Source of the DNA: M3007 sp037445225
GTDB lineage: Bacteria; Bacteroidota; Bacteroidia; Chitinophagales; Saprospiraceae
Length of the DNA stretch: 64,000 nucleotides
Direction: 5' to 3'
Assembly (NCBI GenBank): GCA_037445225.1
Contig: JBBIKW010000018.1
Coordinates: 10,150 to 74,149, forward strand
Shown: in pieces, positions 1 to 7,600 of the stretch
Layout: each line of letters starts with the position of its first letter
Position numbering within the stretch: the first letter of the stretch is position 1
The notes under the pieces: generated by a model
What the model was told of the DNA's origin: nothing
The model's input: the letters and a program-made list of their open reading frames with translations, nothing else
Databases searched by the model: none
Translations under genes and position numbers: made by a program

Positions 1-173
1 CGCTGCGCCAACATCAGCGCCACCAAACCCGTGCCCGTGCCCGCATCTAAGAGGCGCTTAGCGCCCGTCACATCCGCCCATGCGCCTAAGAGCAGGCCAT
101 CGGTGCCCACCGGATGTACCCCAGCACATTGCCGAACACAAAAACGCCGACATCGAAAGACGGTGTGCTCCAT
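1..173 (-). CDS. trmN6: tRNA1(Val) adenine-N6-methyltransferase, TrmN6/YfiC-like (5' part only)
   Basis: The minus strand from the ATG at 173 reads into the left edge and gives about 57 residues. It shows an FRCRRFCVRQ start followed by VGTDGLLLGAW and LLDAGTGTGLVALMLAQR. This is the N-terminal signature and SAM-binding motif I (xDxGTGTGL) of the YfiC/TrmN6 class I methyltransferases, which methylate N6 of A37 in tRNA1(Val). The 3' remainder, including the catalytic NPPY motif, lies outside the window, so function is inferred from the N-terminus. The in-frame codons upstream of 173 contain GTG and TTG but no ATG, and the family start fits the ATG at 173. The gene is divergent from the lipoprotein at 301. 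Confidence 0.8.
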   Translation of the reverse strand, partial: MEHTVFRCRRFCVRQCAGVHPVGTDGLLLGAWADVTGAKRLLDAGTGTGLVALMLAQ

Positions 174-254
174 ATTTTTTTGCCGCACCAAAGAACAGAA
201 GCGACAGCATTTTTGTCGTAAATAGCGTCGAAAAAAATCATCGCCTTCTTACCC

Positions 255-262
255 TATCTTTG
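255..262 (+). promoter_or_regulatory. Bacteroidota -7 box for the lipoprotein gene
   Basis: TATCTTTG matches the TAnnTTTG -7 element and lies 38 nt before the ATG at 301. No TTG -33 element is present at the usual 19-22 nt spacing, so support comes from one element only. Confidence 0.4.
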
Positions 263-300
263 CCGCACTTTTACGCAGGATTTGAAACAGTATTTTTCTC

Positions 301-753
301 ATGTTGAAAAAACAGTTTGGGCTGACGGCGCTTTTGGTGGGAGTGGTGGTAGTTTTAGCATGTGCTCAGCAACCTACTCCACCGCAGCCCGCTCCGGGCC
401 CGCCGTTTGTTCCAGAATCGATTACCACGGAGGATAGCGTCATCGTCACGGTTGTCTTAAAACACCAGCAAGACAAGAACCTCCCGGAGATACGCCGTAT
501 CTTGGAAGCCCAGGGCTTCTGGGATCTCTTCCCTCCGCGAGACTGCCGCGTGCTTTCGTGGACGTTGGCCATGGGCTTGGGCCATGTGGTCGTGTTGCAA
601 GTGCCGGTGGGCAGCGTGCGCCGCCTCAACCTCGCCGTAGAGAACGGCGCTTGGGGAGCCTTCTCCTCGGAGTTCTATCTCTCTTACGACTACAAAGCCA
701 TCTGGGAGGAATACATCGAGCGGCGCGAGGCGGCGCGCGACGACCGCAATTAG
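301..753 (+). CDS. small lipoprotein of unknown function
   Basis: This 150-residue protein has a short basic start, a hydrophobic stretch and a lipobox VLAC with the acylated cysteine at residue 21, so it is predicted to be lipid-anchored in the envelope. A proline-rich linker (residues 25-40) precedes a compact soluble domain with the stretch LPEIRRILEAQGFWDLFPP and a C-terminal helix rich in Glu and Arg. I do not recognise a named family. The ATG at 301 follows a TAnnTTTG box with no Shine-Dalgarno sequence. The TAG stop shares bases with the TAA stop of the convergent msrB (TTAG at 750-753). Confidence 0.75.
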   Translation: MLKKQFGLTALLVGVVVVLACAQQPTPPQPAPGPPFVPESITTEDSVIVTVVLKHQQDKNLPEIRRILEAQGFWDLFPPRDCRVLSWTLAMGLGHVVVLQVPVGSVRRLNLAVENGAWGAFSSEFYLSYDYKAIWEEYIERREAARDDRN

Positions 754-1148
754 TCTGCCGACGGCTCCGCCTGTGGGACGAAGCGGATGGACAGCGAGTT
801 TACGCAGTGGCGCGTGTTTTTTGGCGTAAAGCCCTCGCCGTGAAATACATGGCCTAAATGCCCACCGCAGCGCGCGCAGAGGATCTCGATGCGGCGCATG
901 CCGTGCGAGAAGTCCGCTTGCCGCGCGATGGCGCCGGGGATTTCGTCGTCGAAGGATGGCCAGCCGCATCCGCTGTCGAACTTGTCCGCGGAGCGATACA
1001 GCGGTGCATTGCAGCGGCGGCACACGTAGATGCCTTGGCCTTTATGGTTCCAATACTCGCCGCTAAAAGGCGGCTCTGTGCCCTTGTGTACGATGACGTA
1101 GGCTTCTTCAGGCGTGAGCGCGTTCCATTGCTTGTCGTTGGTGTCCAT
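750..1148 (-). CDS. msrB: peptide-methionine (R)-S-oxide reductase
   Basis: MsrB reduces methionine-R-sulfoxide in proteins using thioredoxin. The 132-residue protein has the full single-domain MsrB pattern. Zinc cysteines form two CxxC pairs (C43/C46 and C91/C94), C61 sits in SGCGWPSF, and the catalytic C115 sits in RHCVNS. There is no signal peptide from the ATG at 1148. An alternative ATG at 1163 adds five residues and overlaps the stop of the upstream tolC-like gene as ATGA, so translation is probably coupled whichever start is used. The gene is the second member of a tolC-msrB operon; a functional link to efflux is not obvious. Confidence 0.93.
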   Translation of the reverse strand: MDTNDKQWNALTPEEAYVIVHKGTEPPFSGEYWNHKGQGIYVCRRCNAPLYRSADKFDSGCGWPSFDDEIPGAIARQADFSHGMRRIEILCARCGGHLGHVFHGEGFTPKNTRHCVNSLSIRFVPQAEPSAD

Positions 1149-1159
1149 GGCGCAGGAAT

Positions 1160-2509
1160 TCATTCTGCTAACAAGGTGCGCAGCCGACCGGCAGCTTTGA
1201 GCCATTGCAGCTCGGCTAAGCGACAACTAAACACTTGTTGCTCGTATTGGGTTTCGGCTTCGGCCAAAGCCGTCTGAGCTGCCAGCAGGTCGCTGAGCGG
1301 CGCTGTGCCTTCGCGATAGGTGAGGCGCGATCGTTCCACCAAGTCGCGCGCTAAAGCCACGCTTTCTGCCTGTGCGCGCAAGGTGCGCCGGGCGTTTTCC
1401 CACTGCATCTGCGCTTGGCGCCGCTCGAGCTCCTGTAGTCGAACCAGCTGCTCGCGCTCCTCACCGCCGTACGCTTGCTCGCGCCGCAGCCGCTCGACGC
1501 GGTAGCGGTGCCGGTAGCCGTCCAAAAGAGGCCACGCCAGGCGAAGGCCCACCTGCCCGAGCGCGTACCAGCGCCCATCGGGCGCCGTAAAGCGGGCGTC
1601 GGTGCGCTGCGAGAGCACCCCCGCCTGAGCATATAGGTGCACCTTGGGCAAACCGCGTGCGCGCTCGCTGCGCTCCTGTATCCGCAGTAACGACAGGCGG
1701 TTTTCCAACAGCCGATAGGCTGCGCTTTGCTCGACGACCTCCGCCGGCAGCAATGCCCATTGCGCGGTATCGATGACCGGCGCCCGCAGCGCTATGGGTT
1801 GCCCAAGAGGCAATCGACACAGGAACTGTATGCCCTGCTCCACGGCCTCGATGCCGCCCTCTAGCTCGTGGCGGCGCGCGCGCAGGCTGCTCAGCGCCAC
1901 TCGCACGCGCTGCACGTCGGTCTGAACCGCTAAGTCGCTTTTAGCCTGCAGCTGCACCATCCGCTCCAGCACCTCCAGCTGCTGCAGGTGGGCATCCACC
2001 GCGCGGAGCATGGCTCTCGCCTGCAGGGCCTGGTAAAACAGCGTCGCCGCTTGAAACAACACCGCCTCTTCTGTCAGCTCTACGCGCAGGGCCTGAAGGG
2101 TCCGGCCAATGCCCATGGCCGGCGCCAAGCGCTGAACCGACAGGTCGAACAACGGCTGTTCCAGCTGCATCGATGCCAATGTCTGCCAAGGTAGCCCCAA
2201 CGTCGCCGCCACATATGTGCCCTCCGGCCGACCCAACAGCGCCCCCGGCAAAAACGTCGTCGGCAGCCCCGGCACATAGTCTATCCCAGCCGACACCTGT
2301 ACCCGAGGAACCAGCGCCGCTCGCTTCTGGTCGCGCAGCTCCCAGACCGCCGCCTCCTGCTCCCAGCGCGCCTGCCGCACCTGCGCGCTGTGCTCCAACG
2401 CCCGCTCCAACACCTGGCGCAGCGTCAAAGACAGCGTGTCGGCCGTCTGCCCCCAAACGCTGTGGAGCAATAGCCCTACACTCCCAATCGATAATAAGCA
2501 CCTTCTCAT
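1160..2509 (-). CDS. TolC-family outer membrane efflux protein
   Basis: This 449-residue protein begins with a signal peptide (residues 1-21, ending SVWGQ). It continues as two long alpha-helical OEP repeats rich in Leu, Ala, Glu, Arg and Gln, as in TolC/OprM trimeric outer membrane channels for tripartite efflux or type I secretion. Near the C-terminus SRLTYREGTAPLSDLLAAQ matches the second OEP repeat (YxxGxxxxxDLLxAQ). No inner-membrane transporter or periplasmic adaptor gene is adjacent in the window, so the substrate is unknown. A TACCTTTG box lies only four bases before the ATG. The gene is followed without a gap by msrB. Confidence 0.9.
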   Translation of the reverse strand: MRRCLLSIGSVGLLLHSVWGQTADTLSLTLRQVLERALEHSAQVRQARWEQEAAVWELRDQKRAALVPRVQVSAGIDYVPGLPTTFLPGALLGRPEGTYVAATLGLPWQTLASMQLEQPLFDLSVQRLAPAMGIGRTLQALRVELTEEAVLFQAATLFYQALQARAMLRAVDAHLQQLEVLERMVQLQAKSDLAVQTDVQRVRVALSSLRARRHELEGGIEAVEQGIQFLCRLPLGQPIALRAPVIDTAQWALLPAEVVEQSAAYRLLENRLSLLRIQERSERARGLPKVHLYAQAGVLSQRTDARFTAPDGRWYALGQVGLRLAWPLLDGYRHRYRVERLRREQAYGGEEREQLVRLQELERRQAQMQWENARRTLRAQAESVALARDLVERSRLTYREGTAPLSDLLAAQTALAEAETQYEQQVFSCRLAELQWLKAAGRLRTLLAE

Positions 2510-2513
2510 GCGA

Positions 2514-2521
2514 CAAAGGTA
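2514..2521 (-). promoter_or_regulatory. -7 box TACCTTTG directly before the tolC-like ATG
   Basis: The plus strand reads CAAAGGTA, giving TACCTTTG on the minus strand, four bases upstream of the ATG at 2509. With the usual spacing from box to start site, transcription would begin at or next to the ATG, so the transcript may be nearly leaderless. No -33 TTG is visible at the expected distance. Confidence 0.5.
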
Positions 2522-3007
2522 GGGGCATCCGTGTATCCCGTGCCCTCAGCGCTTTGCGCCACCGTTATATCCGCGCAGCGGTATGACCGGCGAGAATATT
2601 TTCCGGGCGGAGGCATTGGATATCTTTTTCGATGACAAATGTTAGACTTCTCCGAAACCGGTATGGGGTAGGTAGCGGTTTCTCGGGAGCTACAAATGTT
2701 GGGCCTCTCCGAGGCCGGTATGGGTGTGTTTGGGTGTTCGGTTTAGGGGCATGAAGGTTAGATCTTTCGAGCAGCTGAGGGGCTAATATTGGTTGCTCTC
2801 CCTCGCTGATTGAGGTTTTAGAGCGCCTCCTGGTGTTTTTGGGCTCAATGGCCTCTTTGGCAGATAGGCTTCGGAGAAGCCGAACATTTGTGGCTCGGCA
2901 GGATCCTCATAAAACCGCGGCTTTGGAGAAGCCCGACGTTTGTAGCCTTCGGGAGCATTCAACTTCCCTTTTTGTTGGCCGTGTTTTCTTTGGGCATTTG
3001 GGCAGCC
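2522..3007. other. non-coding stretch with a four-copy 25-nt repeat
   Basis: About 490 bases lack any credible coding frame; the longest starts give only short runs broken by stops. The only structure I can see is the set of four 25-nt repeat copies between 2635 and 2943, listed separately, each carrying a small hairpin. No tRNA, known ncRNA or transposase remnant was recognised. Confidence 0.6.
2635..2943. repeat. 25-nt interspersed repeat, four copies (two direct, two inverted)
   Basis: Copies lie at 2635-2659 and 2692-2716 on the plus strand and at 2867-2891 and 2919-2943 on the minus strand. All are exactly 25 nt and consist of ACAAATGTT, one variable base, then GGCTTCTCCGAAGCC (with mismatches), the second half being a self-complementary hairpin GGCTTC-TCC-GAAGCC. 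The two plus copies also share the following GGTATGGG. Copy spacing is 57 nt on the left and 52 nt on the right, so the block is roughly mirror-symmetric. It resembles a dispersed intergenic palindromic repeat; no other copy was noticed in the window. Confidence 0.8.
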
Positions 3008-3046
3008 TCTAAATAAAAAACGCCACCGGATAGGCCGGCGGCGTTT
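3008..3046 (-). terminator. rho-independent terminator of the 50-residue gene
   Basis: On the minus strand, AAACGCCGCCGG and CCGGTGGCGTTT form a GC-rich stem with a four-base loop, followed at once by TTTTTTATTT. It lies 16 bases after the stop at 3063. Confidence 0.85.
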
Positions 3047-3062
3047 ATAGGGGGTAAGGCGG

Positions 3063-3215
3063 CTATTCCTCTTCTTCTTCGAAGTATCCCTTCAGGCGAT
3101 ATTTAACTTTTTCGACCGGCTTTAGCTTCTTCTTTTTGTGTGAGGACTTTTGTTGGGTGTAGGTGCGTTCATCGAAGTACCGCCCATCTTTTTTGCTTTT
3201 TTCCTCGTGTCGCAT
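3063..3215 (-). CDS. 50-residue lysine-rich protein of unknown function
   Basis: A complete small frame runs from the ATG at 3215 to the TAG at 3063. The product is strongly basic in its first two thirds (MRHEEKSKKDGRYFDERT start, then a KKKK run, then KVKYRLKGYF) and ends in five glutamates. There is no signal peptide or membrane segment, so a cytoplasmic, possibly nucleic-acid or ribosome-associated role is conceivable, but I do not recognise a family. It is supported as a real gene by a TTG-N19-TATTTTTG promoter upstream and a strong terminator directly downstream, which together make an independent transcription unit. Confidence 0.75.
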   Translation of the reverse strand: MRHEEKSKKDGRYFDERTYTQQKSSHKKKKLKPVEKVKYRLKGYFEEEEE

Positions 3216-3276
3216 GGCAAAAGGAGTTGAACAACGGATAGAGGTAAAGGATAAGCGTATGAATACCTTGAGCGCA

Positions 3277-3306
3277 CAAAAATAATCCGCTCGGCGATAG
3301 GAGCAA
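3277..3306 (-). promoter_or_regulatory. Bacteroidota promoter of the 50-residue gene
   Basis: The minus strand reads TTG (3304-3306), a 19-base spacer, then TATTTTTG (3277-3284). This matches the -33/-7 pattern TTG-N19-TAnnTTTG. The box is 61 nt upstream of the ATG at 3215. Confidence 0.6.
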
Positions 3307-3349
3307 TAGGGGGAAATGTTAAAATTTCAGGTGGTGGGCGATTTTTTGC

Positions 3350-4438
3350 TCAATCGGCGGTTTTGGCAGAGGGATCGGCGGGTTTGCGGGGGGGGGCATT
3401 TTGTCGCTCTGCCGGGCGGAAGGGCGTTTCATCGGCAGGGGCAAGGGCATCGGCGGCGGCTTCGCTATGCGGTGGTGCAGCGGGTTTCAGAAGCGAGGCT
3501 ACGATGCCGACCAGTAGGAAGGCGCCGATGGCGGCCAAAGAGACCAGTTCGTGTACGTGGACGTGCAGCGGCAGCAGGATCATCTTGACGCCGATAAAGG
3601 TCAGGATGCCGATCAGGCTGTAGTTGAGGTAGGCGAAGCGGTCGAGCATGTTCGACAGCACGAAAAAGAGCGAGCGCAGCCCTAAGATGGCGAAGATGTT
3701 GGAGGAGAAGACCAGGAAGGGGTCGGTAGTAATGGAGAACACTGCCGGCACGGAGTCGAAGGCGAACATGATGTCGCTGCTTTCTACTACCAGGAGCGCT
3801 ACGAAAAGGGGCGTGGCGGCGCGGCGGCCGTTTTCCACGATGAAGAAGCGTCCGCCGTCGTAGTGGCGGCTTACTGGATAGAAGCGGCGAATAAATCGGG
3901 TAACGGCGTGGTCGGCGGTGGTGGGTTCCTCACTCGCTTCACCGCTGCGCCACATCTTGTAGGCCGACCAAAGCAAGAGGGCGCCGAAAAAATAGAAGAG
4001 CCACGTGAAGTAATGCACCAAGGCCAGCCCAGCGCCGATGAGGATGCCGCGAAATACCAATACGCCCAAGATCCCCCAAAAAAGCACGCGGTGTTGGTAG
4101 GCTTTGGGAACGCGAAACTGGGCAAACACTAAGGCCATCACGAAGAGGTTATCCATGCTGAGCGACTCCTCCAGCAAGTAGGCCGTAAGGTATTTCACCG
4201 CTGCCTCTCGCCCATCCATGGGCTCGTGGATGAAGCGCCCTAACCCAAGCCATTTGTATTCGTAGGCGAAATAAACGAATACGTTGAACAGTAATGCCAA
4301 GCTGACCCAAAAGACGGTAGAGAGCAGCGCCTCTCGAACCGTAGGTGTATGGGCTTTGCGATTAAAGACCCCTAAGTCGAGGGCAATGAGCATCAAAATC
4401 AAGGCTATAAAACCAGCCCAGACATATATATCCGACAT
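3350..4438 (-). CDS. TerC/Alx-family integral membrane protein
   Basis: The 362-residue protein has the TerC fold: repeated hydrophobic segments starting at residue 6 and the acidic membrane motifs typical of the family (ESLSMDNLFVMALVF, VVESSDIMFAFDSVPA, LRSLFFVLSNMLDRF). In other bacteria TerC/Alx proteins export manganese or other divalent metals and contribute to tellurite resistance. Here metal export is a family-based inference. The last 60 residues form a hydrophilic Pro/Ala/Glu-rich tail unlike the usual short C-terminus. It is a single gene with a TACCTTTG box 23 bases upstream. Confidence 0.92.
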   Translation of the reverse strand: MSDIYVWAGFIALILMLIALDLGVFNRKAHTPTVREALLSTVFWVSLALLFNVFVYFAYEYKWLGLGRFIHEPMDGREAAVKYLTAYLLEESLSMDNLFVMALVFAQFRVPKAYQHRVLFWGILGVLVFRGILIGAGLALVHYFTWLFYFFGALLLWSAYKMWRSGEASEEPTTADHAVTRFIRRFYPVSRHYDGGRFFIVENGRRAATPLFVALLVVESSDIMFAFDSVPAVFSITTDPFLVFSSNIFAILGLRSLFFVLSNMLDRFAYLNYSLIGILTFIGVKMILLPLHVHVHELVSLAAIGAFLLVGIVASLLKPAAPPHSEAAADALAPADETPFRPAERQNAPPRKPADPSAKTAD

Positions 4439-4461
4439 CTTTCTTTCTACAATTGAGACGC

Positions 4462-4469
4462 CAAAGGTA
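4462..4469 (-). promoter_or_regulatory. -7 box TACCTTTG of the terC-like gene
   Basis: Plus-strand CAAAGGTA lies 23 bases before the ATG at 4438. No -33 TTG is visible at the expected spacing. Confidence 0.55.
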
Positions 4470-4609
4470 AGGCGACGCCAACCAAGTTCTGCTTACTTTT
4501 ACCGCTCCAACCGCGGAGGAAGATGAGGCCGTACAACCTTTCCTGCCTTCGCAGCAACAAGCCTCCGTCAAACAACATCCGAGGAATAAGGTTCAAACTC
4601 AGCTGTGTC

Positions 4610-7600
4610 ATGCGTGTCCTACCCGTACTTTTCTTTTCGAGCATTTCGTGCCTCTTGTTGGCCCAGTCGGTACCCTCATCGCAAGGGGCATATAGCCCGC
4701 TTTTTTCGAGCGACAAGAATCGCGCCGAAGTGGGCCCTGTGAACGCGGCGGCAGACGCCGTAAACGGATATGTCTTTAAAAGGGTCTACTGCGATCCCTT
4801 GCCTTCTTCGGCGATGCGGGCAGCCGTAGAGGCGGAGGGAGCCGTGTTTCTCGGGTATCTGGGCCGGAATACGTATGTGATGGCCTTGCCGATAGACTAT
4901 GAAGTGGCGCGGCTGCAGCGGATAAATGCCCGCCGGCTCTGGGCGGTGACGCCGGAGGAGAAACTGCACCGCAATTTGTTGGAAGAGCCGTACGGAGATT
5001 GGGCGGTAGAGGGCGATCGGGTTCACTTATACGTGCAAGTGTATCCGCAGGTGCGCATTCAAGAGGCGGGCGATCGCTTTCGCGCCTTGGGCTACGACGT
5101 GGTGGAGGAGGGCAGCCAGAGCGGCTTTCTGCACGTGCGGGTACCTCGGTCGGCGGTATATTCGGTAGCGGCCTTGCCCTTCGTGCGCTATGTGGAGCTG
5201 ATGCCGCCGCCCAGCGTTCCGGAAGACCTCAACGGCCGGGCGCTCCATCGGTCGGGGCTGTTGGATACAGACTCGCCTTTGGGGCGGCGGTACGATGGCT
5301 CGGGCGTGATAGCGGTGGTCCGCGACGACGGGCCAATTGGCCCGCACATCGATTTCAAAGGGCGCTATACGGGTTGGGGCGACGTAGAAACGATAAATGA
5401 CGGCGACCATGGCGATGGCGTAGCTGGCATCTTAGGCGGAGCGGGCAACCTGAACCCGCATATGCGCGGCATGGCCGCTGGCGTACATCTGTACGCCATT
5501 CCCTATCGGGCCAACTTCCAAGACGCTACCGTAGAGCTGGTAGATTTGGGCGCCACCCTCACCAACACCTCCTATTCAAACGGCTGCAATACCGGCTACA
5601 CGCTGACGGCCCGCATCGTGGAGGAGCAGTTGTACAACAATCCGGCGCTGATGCACGTCTTTTCGGCGGGCAACGAAGGCACTTCGAACTGCAACTACGG
5701 CGCTGGGCCAGGCTGGGGCAACATCACCGGAGGGCACAAGGTGGCTAAAAACGCCATGGCGGTGGCCAATCTTCGCGCCGACGGCACGCTGATGGGTTCC
5801 TCGAGCCGAGGGCCTGTACACGATGGGCGCCTGAAGCCCGACTTGGCGGCACATGGGCATCAGCAGGGCTCTACTGCGCCCAACCACACCTACCAGGCCT
5901 TCGGAGGCACTTCTGCGGCGGCACCCGGCGTGGTGGGGGTGTTGGCACAGCTGACGCAGGCATACCGCGAACACTATAGCGGCGCGCAGCCGCCCGCCGC
6001 CTTGCTCAAGGCCGCCCTACTGAACACGGCCAACGACTTGGGAAATCCGGGACCAGATTTTCAGTTCGGCTGGGGCATGGTCAACGCTTGGCGGGCGTAC
6101 CGCCTGCTCACGGAAGGCCGCTGGTTACGAAGCAGTGCCGACCATCAGGCCACAGGAATACACTCTCTGACCGTACCGCCCGGCGTTCGGCAACTGCGCG
6201 TTTTCCTGTATTGGGCCGACCCTCCGGCCGAAGCCGGTGCCCAGCGCGCCCTCATCAATGACTTGGACTTAGAGGTGGTCGCTCCTGATGGAACCGTCTT
6301 ATTGCCTTTGGTACTAAACCCTAAGCCCGACCCGGCAGCTTTGAGTGCGCCGGCAAAACCCGGTCGCGACTCACTCAACAATGCCGAACAGGTAGTCGCA
6401 GTACATCCTGCTCCTGGAGCGTACACATTGCGCGTCAAGGGATACGAAGTGCCTTTGGGCCCTGCCGAATACTACCTCGTTTGGGACTTCCTCTACGACA
6501 GCCTGAAAATCGTCTACCCGGTCGGCGGCGAGGGCGTGGCGCCCGGCGAGACGTGCCGTATCCACTGGGACGCGCTCGACACGACAGGCTCTTTTTTGCT
6601 GCAGTATTCCTTGGACAATGGGCAGACATGGGAGCCTATTGCCATAGTAGAAGGCAGCGCGCGCATGTACGACTGGAACGTTCCCAACGCAGTGAGCGGT
6701 CAGGTGCGCGTGCGCGTTTCGCGCGGCGGCTTCGAGGATGTTTCGGAGTCCCCTTTTAGCATTGTCGGCGTGCCCACCGACTTAAAGGTGGAGCGGGTGT
6801 GTCTCGACTCCGCTACGCTTTCTTGGAAGCCCATCCACGACACGCTGCACTACGACGTCTATGTGTTGGGCGAAAAATACATGGAGATTGTCGGCAGCGG
6901 AGCAGGGGCGCGGCAGACGGTACCTATCTCACATCCGGGACAAGAGCAGTGGTTTTCGGTGCGCGCGGCTGCGCCTTCAGGTTTGGCGGGCCGCCGCGCC
7001 TTGGCCATACAGTGGTCGGGCGGTCTGAAGGAATGCCCTCAACCACGCGACTTAGCGCTTAAGGAGCTATTGTCGCCACAGAGGACAGCCATAGAGTCGG
7101 CCGTTGCCTGTCAGCCTATTACCTGGCCTGTCCGCGTGCGCGTCGCCAATGAAGGCACGCTGCCCGCGCAGGGTGGCCTTATTCATTACCAACTGAACGA
7201 CGACCCTCCCGTGGCCGACACCTTGCCCGATCTATCTCCTGGAGAAAGCACGGACTTTGCTTTCGATGCGCCGCTAATGCTGGTCCAAAGCGGCCAAAAT
7301 CGCCTGCGGATGTGGACAACCCTGGCCGGCGAAAATGTCTTTTTCAACGATACCTTGACGCTCTTTTTCCGCAGTGCAATAGGCGGCCGCGATACGCCCT
7401 TTGTAGAGGGCTTTTCCGATGCGGTATTTCCTCCGCCGGGTTGGGCAGTAGCCAATCCAGACAGCGCCACCACCTGGCGTCGCTATTCATTGCCTGTAGT
7501 TGGGCCAGATGGTCTACCCACTTTGGCCGCTTACCTCAACTTTTTCGACTATAGCACCCCCAACGAGGAAGACTATCTATACCTGCCGCCGCTCGATTTG

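Noticed and set aside
457..1023. Long minus-strand frame across the lipoprotein and msrB genes
   Set aside because: It overlaps two well-supported genes and encodes an Arg-rich product without family features.
2635..2943. Possible CRISPR array
   Set aside because: Only four copies, with unequal spacers and both orientations; no cas genes in the window.
4520..4609. tRNA-like GGTTCAAACTC segment before the subtilase gene
   Set aside because: No cloverleaf can be drawn from the preceding bases; acceptor and anticodon stems are absent.
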